Shown: positions 25,163-34,072 of the stretch, one piece after another | Layout: each line of letters starts with the position of its first letter | Position numbering within the stretch: the first letter of the stretch is position 1 | From: Chloroflexota bacterium | GTDB lineage: Bacteria; Chloroflexota; Anaerolineae; Anaerolineales; Villigracilaceae | Direction: 5' to 3' | Length of the DNA: 64,000 nucleotides | NCBI GenBank assembly: GCA_016234535.1 | Contig: JACRBH010000199.1 | Location: 1 to 64,000, forward strand | The notes under the pieces: generated by a model | Seen by the model: only the letters and a program-made list of their open reading frames with translations | Databases searched by the model: none | Told to the model about the DNA's origin: nothing | Program-made: the position numbers and the translations under genes

Positions 25163-25597
25163 ATGAAAATTTTACTTTTGCACGGCCCAAATTTGAATTT
25201 GCTCGGTACACGTGAGCCTGAAGTGTATGGCTCGATGACGTTGAATGACATCAATGAAAAGGTGATTGCGCTCGGCAAGGAATTGGGCGCGGAAATAACC
25301 TGCCTGCAATCGAATCACGAAGGCGCGCTGATCGATGCATTGCACGATGCGCGGACTTGGGCGAACGGCGTGGTGCTCAACCCTGGTGGATACACTCATA
25401 CATCCGTTGCGTTGCGGGATGCAATATCTGCAATTGTGATTCCTGTGATCGAAGTGCATTTGTCGAACGTGTATGCGCGTGAGGAGTTTCGACATACATC
25501 TTTGGTATCGGCGGTATGCAAAGGCAAGGTCAGCGGATTTGGCTGGCGCTCGTACGAATTAGGTTTGCGCGGCCTCATTGATATAATCAGGCCGTGA
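25163..25597 (+). CDS. aroQ: 3-dehydroquinate dehydratase, type II
   Basis: KILLLHGPNLNLLGTREPEVYGSMTLNDIN, QSNHEGALIDALHDA, LNPGGYTHTSVALRDAI; start at internal ATG 25163. Confidence 0.96.
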   Translation: MKILLLHGPNLNLLGTREPEVYGSMTLNDINEKVIALGKELGAEITCLQSNHEGALIDALHDARTWANGVVLNPGGYTHTSVALRDAISAIVIPVIEVHLSNVYAREEFRHTSLVSAVCKGKVSGFGWRSYELGLRGLIDIIRP

Positions 25598-26370
25598 ACA
25601 CTCAAACCATACAAACTGCTGAACCTTTTTTTCTGCCTGGCAACCGCACAGGCATTTTGCTCATTCATGGATTCACGGGCACGCCAAAAGAAATGCGTTG
25701 GATGGGGGAATACCTCAATCGCGAACTTGGCTTCACTTGTCTTGGCATCCGACTAGCGGGACATGCAACCCGCCCGAAGGATATGGTCCGCTCACGCTGG
25801 ACTGATTGGACAGCCTCGGTTGAAGATGGGTACAATCTGTTACGCGGTGCGGCGGATAATATTTATTTCGTTGGGCTTTCGATGGGGGGCGCATTGTCAT
25901 TGCTTATGTCCACGAAATTAGATGTGAAGGGGATTGTGACCATGTCTGCGCCGTATGTAATGCCAGAGGAACATCCCGCATGGCAAATACAACTCTATAG
26001 TTATTTCAAAACGTACCTGCCAAAAACCAAGGGCGAGCCTGGCGCGAGCTGGTTTGATAAGGAAGCCTACAAAGATCACATTTCGTATCCATTGAACCCA
26101 ATCCGCTCGGCGGCGGAGTTAAAGATATTGCTCGACAAGATGCGCACAGCTTTGCCGAAAGTGACTGTGCCTGTCATGTTGATCCATTCCAAAGATGACC
26201 CGTATGTGCTGCCTGAAAATATGGAGAAAATTTACGCGGGGCTGGTTGCTCTGCATGTATCAGACAAGACAAAACTTTACGTGACTGGATCAGGCCATGT
26301 GGTTACGCGCGATGCGGCTCGGCATCAGGTATTTGAAGCTGCGCGGGATTTCATCAAACGTATAGACTAA
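25594..26370 (+). CDS. Alpha/beta hydrolase (carboxylesterase-like)
   Basis: ORF 258 aa; GILLIHGFTGTPKEMRWMGEYL, YFVGLSMGGALSLLMSTK, SKDDPYVLPENMEKIY, GSGHVVTRD. Confidence 0.92.
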   Translation: MNTQTIQTAEPFFLPGNRTGILLIHGFTGTPKEMRWMGEYLNRELGFTCLGIRLAGHATRPKDMVRSRWTDWTASVEDGYNLLRGAADNIYFVGLSMGGALSLLMSTKLDVKGIVTMSAPYVMPEEHPAWQIQLYSYFKTYLPKTKGEPGASWFDKEAYKDHISYPLNPIRSAAELKILLDKMRTALPKVTVPVMLIHSKDDPYVLPENMEKIYAGLVALHVSDKTKLYVTGSGHVVTRDAARHQVFEAARDFIKRID

Positions 26371-26462
26371 CGTCATTGCGAGGAGGGTATTTTTCCCGAC
26401 GAAGCAATCTCGTCCGTGATGTTGAAGATTGCATCGTCGCTACCGCTCCTCGCAATGACATA
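26371..26462. repeat. 'gtcattgcgagg...gaagcaatctc...' palindromic repeat
   Basis: cgtcattgcgaggaggg...cgacgaagcaatctc...gaagattgcatcgtcg...gctcctcgcaatgaca. Confidence 0.8.
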
Positions 26463-26473
26463 TGTGAGGAATT

Positions 26474-27601
26474 TTGAATCGTAATTTATTTTTTGTGGCA
26501 GCAGCTTTATTCCTTTGGGGTTTTGGCGAAGGGATGTTCTTTAATTTTGTGCCGATCTATCTGGATGTTCAATTTGCTTTGAGTAAATATCAGATCGGTT
26601 TGATCCTCGGCGCATTTGGTTTTTTCATGGCGATCACGCATATTCCAGCGGGTCGCCTTGCAGATCGGGTTGGGCGCAGGCCTTTGCTCATTGGCGCCTG
26701 GCTGCTGGGCCTGGTTTCTACATTGACCATGGGAATTGCCCTGAAACTGCCGCTTTTCCTGATCGGTTTGTTTGCCTATGGATTGACGGCTTTTGTCTCT
26801 TCTCCTTTGAGCAGCTATGTGACCGCTGCGCGCGGCAAGTGGCCCGTGGGAACCGTGCTCTCGCTCACCACTGCGACCTTTGGCATGGGCATGGTATTGG
26901 GGCCTGTCACTGGCGGATGGGTCGGTGATAACTACGGTATGCGAATGAGCTTTTATGTTGCGGCGGTCGTTTTTGTTTTTTCAAATATCTTTATGGTTTT
27001 CATTGAGCGCCAGCCAATCGATCATCACGACCCTGATTCTCCTCCGCCAAGCCTGATGAGCAATCAGCGTTTTATTACTCTTGTGGGTGTTCTTACATTT
27101 GCAATTTTTTCAATGTATATCGCGCAGCCGCTTACGCCGAATTTCCTTGAAGGCGTGCGTGGACTCTCATTGAGCGAGACGGGCTTGATCTTTACAGCAG
27201 GTGCGCTGGGGAATTCGTTGATGGCAATTGCGTTCAGCCGCGCCAACCCTCGCAGGGGATTTTTGTTTGCGCAGGCATTGGTGATTCTGTTTGCATTGTT
27301 CATTTGGAAGGGCAAGGGGCTGCCTGTTTTTGCGCTGGGATATTTTCTGCTTGGTGGTTTCCGTGCGGGCCGCCCGATGGCGATGGCGCAGGCACGTGAA
27401 CTTGTACATGATTCGCAGATGGGAGTTACATACGGAATTATGGAAACTGTCAGTGCGATCATTTTCATTGTCACGCCGCCGATTGCGGGTCTTTTGTTTG
27501 AGATCGACCCTTTTATTGTTTACCCTGTTTCAATTGGATTGATTGCGGTCTCGATTGTTTTGAGTTCCATATATCTGCCGCGGAAGGAAGCCCATGCTTG
27601 A
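26474..27601 (+). CDS. MFS transporter
   Basis: ORF 375 aa; 10-12 hydrophobic segments, GRLADRVGRRPLLIGAWLLG motif A; TTG start. Confidence 0.9.
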   Translation: MNRNLFFVAAALFLWGFGEGMFFNFVPIYLDVQFALSKYQIGLILGAFGFFMAITHIPAGRLADRVGRRPLLIGAWLLGLVSTLTMGIALKLPLFLIGLFAYGLTAFVSSPLSSYVTAARGKWPVGTVLSLTTATFGMGMVLGPVTGGWVGDNYGMRMSFYVAAVVFVFSNIFMVFIERQPIDHHDPDSPPPSLMSNQRFITLVGVLTFAIFSMYIAQPLTPNFLEGVRGLSLSETGLIFTAGALGNSLMAIAFSRANPRRGFLFAQALVILFALFIWKGKGLPVFALGYFLLGGFRAGRPMAMAQARELVHDSQMGVTYGIMETVSAIIFIVTPPIAGLLFEIDPFIVYPVSIGLIAVSIVLSSIYLPRKEAHA

Positions 27602-28229
27602 GATTGTCTCTTTCACACTTGGCCCTGCACAAACCAATGCGTACCTTGTTGCTGATCCTGAAACAAAGGAAGCGGCTGTCATCGACCCCTCGTGGGATGG
27701 ACACATCATCCTCAAAGCCGCGCAGGATCGAGGTTGGCGCATCGGCCATCTTTGGTACACACACGCACACTTCGATCATATTGGCGGAGCGGCGGCGATT
27801 GCGGATGCGTTGAATCCATTGCCGCATGTGGCGCTGCATCCCGATGACCATGTCCTCTGGCGGGCGGGCGGAGGTGGCGCGGTCTTTGGCTTTGACATCG
27901 ATCCCGGTCCTGAACCGACGATTGACTTTGTGCATGGCATGACCCTCAAACTCGGCTCGAATGAATTTGAAGTCCGCCATACGCCGGGACATACACGCGG
28001 ACTTTGCGTCTTATATATCGCGAGGGAAAATATCTGTTTTTGCGGTGATTTGATTTTCAACGGCAGTGTTGGCCGTACCGATTTGCCTGGTGGAAATTTT
28101 GAAACGCTTGAAAACAGCATCCGCACACAGATATTCACCATGCCTGATGAAACGCGATTACTTTCTGGTCACGGTTCTGAGACGACTGTGGGTCATGAGA
28201 AACTGCATAATCCATTTGTGGGCGAATAA
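27594..28229 (+). CDS. MBL-fold metallo-hydrolase (glyoxalase II-like)
   Basis: ORF 211 aa; THAHFDHIGGAAAI, RHTPGHTRGLCVLY, FCGDLIFNGSVGRTDLPGG, LSGHGSETTVGHEK. Confidence 0.95.
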   Translation: MLEIVSFTLGPAQTNAYLVADPETKEAAVIDPSWDGHIILKAAQDRGWRIGHLWYTHAHFDHIGGAAAIADALNPLPHVALHPDDHVLWRAGGGGAVFGFDIDPGPEPTIDFVHGMTLKLGSNEFEVRHTPGHTRGLCVLYIARENICFCGDLIFNGSVGRTDLPGGNFETLENSIRTQIFTMPDETRLLSGHGSETTVGHEKLHNPFVGE

Positions 28230-29120
28230 ATGAAACACGCAGTCAGTATCAGCCTCGGAAGTTCAAAGCGCGATAAGAGCGTGAAGGTCAATCTCAACGG
28301 TGTTGAAATTCTCGTCGAGCGCATCGGCACGGACGGCGATATTGAAAAGGCGCGCCAAATGTATTTGGATTTGGACGGAAAGGTAGATGCCTTCGGCGTG
28401 GGCGGCGTGGATTTATATCTGCGCTTGGATGAAAGGGAATATCCGCTTCATGCCGCGCTCAAGCTTGTCTCTGGCGTCAAGCAGACTCCACTCTGTGACG
28501 GGCGTGGACTCAAGCACACCCTTGAGAGGCGCGTGTTTCAATTGATTAAATCTCAACTGGGAGATGTCTGCTTCAAGCAGGCGTTCGTCCCCGTCGCCGC
28601 TGACCGTGCCGGGCTGGCCGAAGCAGTTGCCGAGGTCGCAGAAAGAACCGTGTTCGGTGACTTGATGGTCGCTTTGGGAGTCCCACTTCCGATTTATGGA
28701 ATCCCAGCCTTCAAGCGAGTCGCAAGGATCATGCTGCCAATCGTCAGCTACTTTCCGATGAGCATGATCTTCTACGGCAGTGACGGTGCGGAACACGAAC
28801 CGAAGTACACAAAATACTTTGCAGGGTCCGACCTGATCGCAGGTGATTTCCTTTTCATGCGGAAATACATGCCGAAGGATTTATCAGGCAAAACGATTGT
28901 GACGAACACGACCACGGAAGATAATATTGCCCTGCTCAAAGAACGCGGCGTGAAAACTGTCATCACCACCACGCCGCGATTCGATGGCCGCTCCTTTGGC
29001 ACGAACATGAACGAAGCCATGCTCACGGCTTATGCAGGCAGCGGGCGAAGATTGACGGATGATGAGCTAAATGCATTGATCGATGAGTTGGAAATACGTC
29101 CCACAGTAATACAGTTCTAA
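28230..29120 (+). CDS. Conserved hypothetical protein
   Basis: ORF 296 aa, immediately follows the MBL gene; no recognised catalytic motif. Similar proteins may carry 'quinate 5-dehydrogenase' labels, which could not be supported from sequence. Confidence 0.75.
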   Translation: MKHAVSISLGSSKRDKSVKVNLNGVEILVERIGTDGDIEKARQMYLDLDGKVDAFGVGGVDLYLRLDEREYPLHAALKLVSGVKQTPLCDGRGLKHTLERRVFQLIKSQLGDVCFKQAFVPVAADRAGLAEAVAEVAERTVFGDLMVALGVPLPIYGIPAFKRVARIMLPIVSYFPMSMIFYGSDGAEHEPKYTKYFAGSDLIAGDFLFMRKYMPKDLSGKTIVTNTTTEDNIALLKERGVKTVITTTPRFDGRSFGTNMNEAMLTAYAGSGRRLTDDELNALIDELEIRPTVIQF

Positions 29121-29134
29121 ACTGTACAAATAAA

Positions 29135-29180
29135 GTGAATCAAAAACAGGGTGGCGCCAGCCATCCTGTTTTTGATTCAC
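29135..29180. terminator. Bidirectional terminator, long hairpin
   Basis: gtgaatcaaaaacaggg tggcgccag ccatcctgtttttgattcac between convergent genes. Confidence 0.9.
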
Positions 29181-29194
29181 TGATCGAGTGATCT

Positions 29195-29584
29195 TTAATC
29201 TTTCGTCATCGGAGAAGGAACAAATGCTTCGACACGCGCCCATAGTTCGCGGATGTTGATCGGCTTGGACATGTAGACATCGCAGCCGGCGTTGAGAGCC
29301 TTTTCAGCGTCACCTTTCAACGCATTGGCGGTGACAGCGATGATCGGAACATAGGCCAGCCTGGTTTTTCCGCTGTTGCGTATTCTGCGCGCCACTTCAT
29401 AGCCGTCGATGTCAGGCAGGTTGATATCGAGCAGGATCAAATCCACTTCCTGATCCTCGGCTGTGGCAACCCCGTCGAGTCCATTCATGGCCTGGAGCAG
29501 TATGTATCCGTGCGCTTCCAATGCGCGTTTGACCAGCATCATATTATCTGGATTGTCTTCGATGTATAAAATATTGTTTCCCAT
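29195..29584 (-). CDS. Stand-alone receiver-domain response regulator
   Basis: ORF 129 aa; ILYIEDNPDNMMLVKRALEAHGY, DLILLDINLPDIDGYEVARRIR, VPIIAVTANALKGD, DVYMSKPI. Confidence 0.95.
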   Translation of the reverse strand: MGNNILYIEDNPDNMMLVKRALEAHGYILLQAMNGLDGVATAEDQEVDLILLDINLPDIDGYEVARRIRNSGKTRLAYVPIIAVTANALKGDAEKALNAGCDVYMSKPINIRELWARVEAFVPSPMTKD

Positions 29585-29596
29585 GGAATATTTTCC

Positions 29597-31240
29597 TTAT
29601 GCTCCGTTTTTGTCTTCGATGGTATGGATCACATGGTCCACAAATTTTCGCGGAGGTAATGAACCTTTTTGATAAACGGCTTCGATGTGCCCATTTAGGC
29701 GTTTGCGTTCTTCGGTGGTGATATCCTTTGCGCTGACGACCACCACAGGAATTTGCTTTGTGCGAGGGTCGAGTTTAAGTTCTTCCACGAGGCCGAACCC
29801 ATCGATGCCGGGCATGGTCAGGTCGGTGATGATCAGGTCGGGCAGGCTTTGGCGCGCCATGGCCAATCCTTCCCAGCCATCTTTGGCATGCAGGACGCGA
29901 TAGGCTTTCTTGCCTTCGAGCAGGCGGCGGATAAGCATGGCGTCATCGGGGTTATCATCGATCAATAAGACAGTGGTTGTCTTTTCATCCAGATTCTCAA
30001 GAGCGGCTTGCAGACCTTCGCGCGGAGCAGGCACCTGGGTTTCACTTAAGTGAACATCCACTGCGAATTGGTCTTCGAGCACATGTTTTTCAACCGGGAA
30101 GGTATGCCCGGTGCAATTGACCACGACCGTTTCATCCTTGCTGATCACATGACTGCGAAGCATTTTTTCAAGGCCCGCAAATGCAACCGCTGTCGCGGGT
30201 TCGACTGCCATTCCCTCGCTTTTGGCGAGAGAGCGCATGGCGGCGAAGGCTTCGGCATCTGTCACCGATTCCATGGTGCCGCCGAATTTCTGCGTGAGAT
30301 TCCACAAGTAGGTATAGGATTTGCCGGGGTCACCGGTGGCAAGAATAATGATGCGCGTATCAGGGATGACTGGCATCGCAACATCCCTGCCGGCTTTGAA
30401 AGCCTGAACCATTGGCGAACAGCCGTCCGCTTGAATGACTGCGAGTTTTGGAACGCGTTCGATCAAACCCATTCCATGTAGTTCAGCAAACCCTTGATAC
30501 ACACCCAGCGGACCAAGCCCGCCGCTGACGGCTTGAATATACCAATCCGGAGCCTTCCAGCCAAGTTGTTCCACGATCTCATACGCGATGGTCTTCATGG
30601 ATTCGCGCGCGGGGATGCAGCTCGATCCACGATCCAGCCACAAGTGGCGGCGCTGCGCGAACTGAGTCGCGATCTGTTTGGTCTGGTCGTAGTTGCCGCT
30701 GACTCGGATGACTTCCGCGCCGAAGAGGGCGGCCTCGCGCAGCTTTTCCTGCGGAACGAGGCTGGTCATAAAGACCCAGAGTTTGATCCCAGCCCGGGCA
30801 CAGGCGGCGGCGTAAGCGACGGCGGCATTCCCTGTCGAAGCGATGACTGCTTCACGGATCCCGCCTTCGTTCATTGCGGCGACTGCGACCGCGGCCTGAC
30901 GGTCTTTGAAGGAACTGGTCGGCCCGTAGCGTTCATCCTTTATGTAAACATGATCCTGCCCGAGTGAGGGAGCGAAGCGCTGTGACAGCCAAAGCGGAGT
31001 CCCGCCTGCGGGGTAGAGGTCCAACGCGGCGGGATTATCAAGCGGCAGGATATCCGAATAACGCCACATATTGGAAGGACGGCCCGGCAGCCCGCGCAGA
31101 ATTTCGCGTTTGAAGGAAGCGTAGTCGTAGCGCGTTTCCATCCATTGCCCGCCGCATTTCTCGCAGATTGCGGAGATGAACGGCGCGTAGGGCTGCTGGT
31201 TTCCACAAATGTTGCATTCCATAAATTTCGGAGTTGCCAT
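29597..31240 (-). CDS. Threonine synthase-like PLP-dependent enzyme fused to C-terminal receiver (REC) domain
   Basis: ORF 547 aa; Zn-ribbon-like CNICG..CEKCGG, GGTPLWLSQR, KDERYGPTSSFKDRQAAVAV, ASTGNAAVAYAAACARAGI; REC at about residues 421-547: VLLIDDNPDDAMLIRRLL, PDLIITDLTMPGIDGFGLVEEL, VVVVSAKD, VYQKGSL. Confidence 0.93.
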   Translation of the reverse strand: MATPKFMECNICGNQQPYAPFISAICEKCGGQWMETRYDYASFKREILRGLPGRPSNMWRYSDILPLDNPAALDLYPAGGTPLWLSQRFAPSLGQDHVYIKDERYGPTSSFKDRQAAVAVAAMNEGGIREAVIASTGNAAVAYAAACARAGIKLWVFMTSLVPQEKLREAALFGAEVIRVSGNYDQTKQIATQFAQRRHLWLDRGSSCIPARESMKTIAYEIVEQLGWKAPDWYIQAVSGGLGPLGVYQGFAELHGMGLIERVPKLAVIQADGCSPMVQAFKAGRDVAMPVIPDTRIIILATGDPGKSYTYLWNLTQKFGGTMESVTDAEAFAAMRSLAKSEGMAVEPATAVAFAGLEKMLRSHVISKDETVVVNCTGHTFPVEKHVLEDQFAVDVHLSETQVPAPREGLQAALENLDEKTTTVLLIDDNPDDAMLIRRLLEGKKAYRVLHAKDGWEGLAMARQSLPDLIITDLTMPGIDGFGLVEELKLDPRTKQIPVVVVSAKDITTEERKRLNGHIEAVYQKGSLPPRKFVDHVIHTIEDKNGA

Positions 31241-34045
31241 TTATTTGCTCGTCTTTTCGGCCGGTTCGGTCAACTTGGCTTCGAGGGGAAGTTCGATAAA
31301 GAATCTTGTGCCTTCGCCGTCGATGCCGCTGCTTTCAGCCCACAGGCGGCCGCCGTGCATTTCAACCAGCCGGCGGCTGATGGGCAGGCCGAGGCCTGTA
31401 CCGCCGGCTTTGCGCGTGGAGGAAGTATCCACTTGTGTGAATTCCTGGAAGACGGCTTCCAATTTATCCGGCGGAATGCCGATGCCGGTATCGCGGACGG
31501 TGATGAGGACTTGTTCGCTTTGAGGGATGACGTTGATCGAGATTTTACCTTTTTCCGTAAACTTGATCGCGTTGTTGACAACGTTGATCATCACCTGACG
31601 CAGGCGGGTTCTGTCTGCGGTGATTTCCACTTCCTGGTCTGATTCTTTTTCAATGAATAACGCAAGGTTCTTTTCGCTGGCCAATGTGGATGTAATACTT
31701 GTGACCTCTTCGACGATTTCATGAACTCTGAATTTTTCGGGATGCAGGTTCATGCGGCCTGATTCGATCTTGGCCATATCGAGCACGTCATTGATCAGAT
31801 GCAGAAGATGTCTGCCGTTTTTCTGGATCAAGCCAAGATCGTTGGCCATGTTTTCCGTCAGCGGGCCGTCGAGTTCTTCAAGCATCACGTCGGAGAAGCC
31901 GAGGATGGAGTTGAGCGGTGTGCGCAGTTCATGCGACATATTGGCAAGGAAGGATGACTTAAGGCGGTCCAACTCGCGGAGTTGCGTCACGGTTGCGGAT
32001 TGCTCCACATACAGGCGGGCATTCTGCAGGGCGATGGCGACTTGAACGGCAAGCGTGGTAAAGATATTGGCGTCTTCCCTGGTAAAGTGTCCCGACACTT
32101 TTGATTGCACATCAAACACGCCGATGACCTTTTCACCCGCGATCATGGGCACGGCCATTTCTGACTGCGTTTCGGGCAGGAAACTATTCGGCAGGAAATC
32201 CTCTTCAGAGCGAACGTCGTTTACGATAATAGCTCTTCTTTCACGCGTCGCACGCGCTACAATGGATTTTTCCGTGTCGATCCGAATCGTGTGGCCTTCT
32301 TTCACCATTTGCCTGCCGATTTCGCCTGAGCCGGCTGCAAGGAGCAGCGCATTCCATGATTCGTCTGCAAGATAAATATGCGTGTGATAGAGATGGAACC
32401 GCTCCTGTGTCAGGTCCACCACTGCTTGAAGCAATTCATCAGGATTCAATACTGTGGAGGCCGTGGTACTGACTGCGGCTACGGTTTCCAGTTGGATCGC
32501 GCGTTGCGCCAAAACCGCTTCATCATGTTTACTTTGCGTGACGTCACGTTGAACGGCCACAAACTGGAGAATTTCTCCATGCTCATCCACAATGGGCGAG
32601 ATGGTCAATTGGGCGTTATAGAAAGAGCCGTCTTTGCGGCGATTTGTGACTTCACCGCTCCATGCCTGACCCGATAGAATGGTTCCCCACATTGACTTAT
32701 AAAAGTCGGCATCCTGCTCACCGCTCTTTAGCAGGCGCGGATTACCGCCCATTGCCTCATTCACTGTATAGCCAGTGGTTTTCTCAAAAGCAGGGTTGGC
32801 GAATTGAATGGTGCCTTTGCGGTCGGTGATGACGACCATATCGGCGGTGGACTCGATTGCGCGAGCCAGACGACGGGATTCAGCCAGCGCAGTTTGGGTT
32901 TCTTCAAACAAACGCAGGTTTTCGATATGCACACTGACCTGTTCGGCGATAGTGTTTGCCAATTCCATTGCCCGCGGCGGGATGTTTTCCCAGCCGGCGA
33001 CCGCCAACTGCCCAATGATTTCACCGCGCACAGAAAGGGGCTGTACAAAGTTAACGTTATGCGGAACATACGATTCTGATATTGGAGATACTTTCACGGA
33101 ATCATACATAAAACCCAATTCCGCATCTCCGCGTCCCCCGGCGAAAGATTGCCAGCTTTCGCGCGTCAGGCGGCGGGTGGCTTCTTCGGCGTCGGCGCGG
33201 GCACGGGATGCATCTGCCAACAGGCGAAGGTTTTCCACCTGCTGCCCGAGTTGGCGCGCCACTGCGGATACAAGCCGCTTGTCGTCTTCTGTCAGTGGAT
33301 GCAATGGGTCGGCCCTCAGGAATAGGTTGCCAACCTGCTCGTCCAGCACGTTCACAGTTTCGTGAAGATCATGTTCATTGGGTGAAGATTCGGAGAATGG
33401 GGAAACCGTGGCCTGGTCATAAACAAAACCGACGCGTTCGCTTTGATGGATGGCATCCATAAAGCTTTCCCAGTTTTGGTGAGTGAACTGGCGGGTGGCG
33501 GCCTGCGCCTCGGCGCGTGCGCGTTCAGTGGCTGCCAGCAGGCGCAGGTTCTGTATCTGGAACGAGGCTTGTTGTGCCACTGCATTCGCCAGATTCTCCT
33601 CTTCGAGGGTCCATGTGCGCTCTGATGAAGGGCTGACCTGCATTTCTCCGATCACTTCTCCGCTTGCCATCAGGGGTGCTTTGATGCCGTCTTCAAGTTT
33701 CGAGGGCTCAAAATTCGTTCCCTGTAATGGCAGTAAATTATCGCCGCCATACAAATAGCCGATATGTTCCTTTTCGTACAGGATGGAAGATGCCGTATCC
33801 TCTTTCATGTTCTGGCGGCTGATAGTCCGCGCGGCGGCGTCTTTAAGAAGCTGCGTTTCCAATTCATGGATATGCGCGTTCAAAACATCAATTTCAAAGA
33901 GCAGCTTTTTGTTGTCGCTCAATAATTGAGGCACAGATGATTCAACTTGTTCAGAGGCAGCTTTGGGCGATTCGTCTTCCGCGATACGCTCAAGGTCTGA
34001 GAACAGTTTATCAACCCGTTTTTTTGATTTGTCATCGAGGGGCAT
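31241..34045 (-). CDS. Multi-GAF/PAS sensor histidine kinase
   Basis: ORF 934 aa; repeated GAF-like modules, PAS (LARAIESTADMVVITDRKGTIQFANPAFEKTTGY), GAF, HisKA (SSFLANMSHELRTPLNSILGFSDVM), HATPase (VRDTGIGIPPDKLEAVFQEFTQVDTSSTRKAGGTGLGLPISRRLVEMHGGRLWAES). Confidence 0.95.
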   Translation of the reverse strand: MPLDDKSKKRVDKLFSDLERIAEDESPKAASEQVESSVPQLLSDNKKLLFEIDVLNAHIHELETQLLKDAAARTISRQNMKEDTASSILYEKEHIGYLYGGDNLLPLQGTNFEPSKLEDGIKAPLMASGEVIGEMQVSPSSERTWTLEEENLANAVAQQASFQIQNLRLLAATERARAEAQAATRQFTHQNWESFMDAIHQSERVGFVYDQATVSPFSESSPNEHDLHETVNVLDEQVGNLFLRADPLHPLTEDDKRLVSAVARQLGQQVENLRLLADASRARADAEEATRRLTRESWQSFAGGRGDAELGFMYDSVKVSPISESYVPHNVNFVQPLSVRGEIIGQLAVAGWENIPPRAMELANTIAEQVSVHIENLRLFEETQTALAESRRLARAIESTADMVVITDRKGTIQFANPAFEKTTGYTVNEAMGGNPRLLKSGEQDADFYKSMWGTILSGQAWSGEVTNRRKDGSFYNAQLTISPIVDEHGEILQFVAVQRDVTQSKHDEAVLAQRAIQLETVAAVSTTASTVLNPDELLQAVVDLTQERFHLYHTHIYLADESWNALLLAAGSGEIGRQMVKEGHTIRIDTEKSIVARATRERRAIIVNDVRSEEDFLPNSFLPETQSEMAVPMIAGEKVIGVFDVQSKVSGHFTREDANIFTTLAVQVAIALQNARLYVEQSATVTQLRELDRLKSSFLANMSHELRTPLNSILGFSDVMLEELDGPLTENMANDLGLIQKNGRHLLHLINDVLDMAKIESGRMNLHPEKFRVHEIVEEVTSITSTLASEKNLALFIEKESDQEVEITADRTRLRQVMINVVNNAIKFTEKGKISINVIPQSEQVLITVRDTGIGIPPDKLEAVFQEFTQVDTSSTRKAGGTGLGLPISRRLVEMHGGRLWAESSGIDGEGTRFFIELPLEAKLTEPAEKTSK

Positions 34046-34072
34046 GGGACATGTCTCCTGGGCCTGCGCCGT

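Noticed and set aside
28230-29120. Quinate 5-dehydrogenase assignment
   Set aside because: No supporting dehydrogenase motif could be recognised; left as conserved hypothetical despite proximity to the aro operon.
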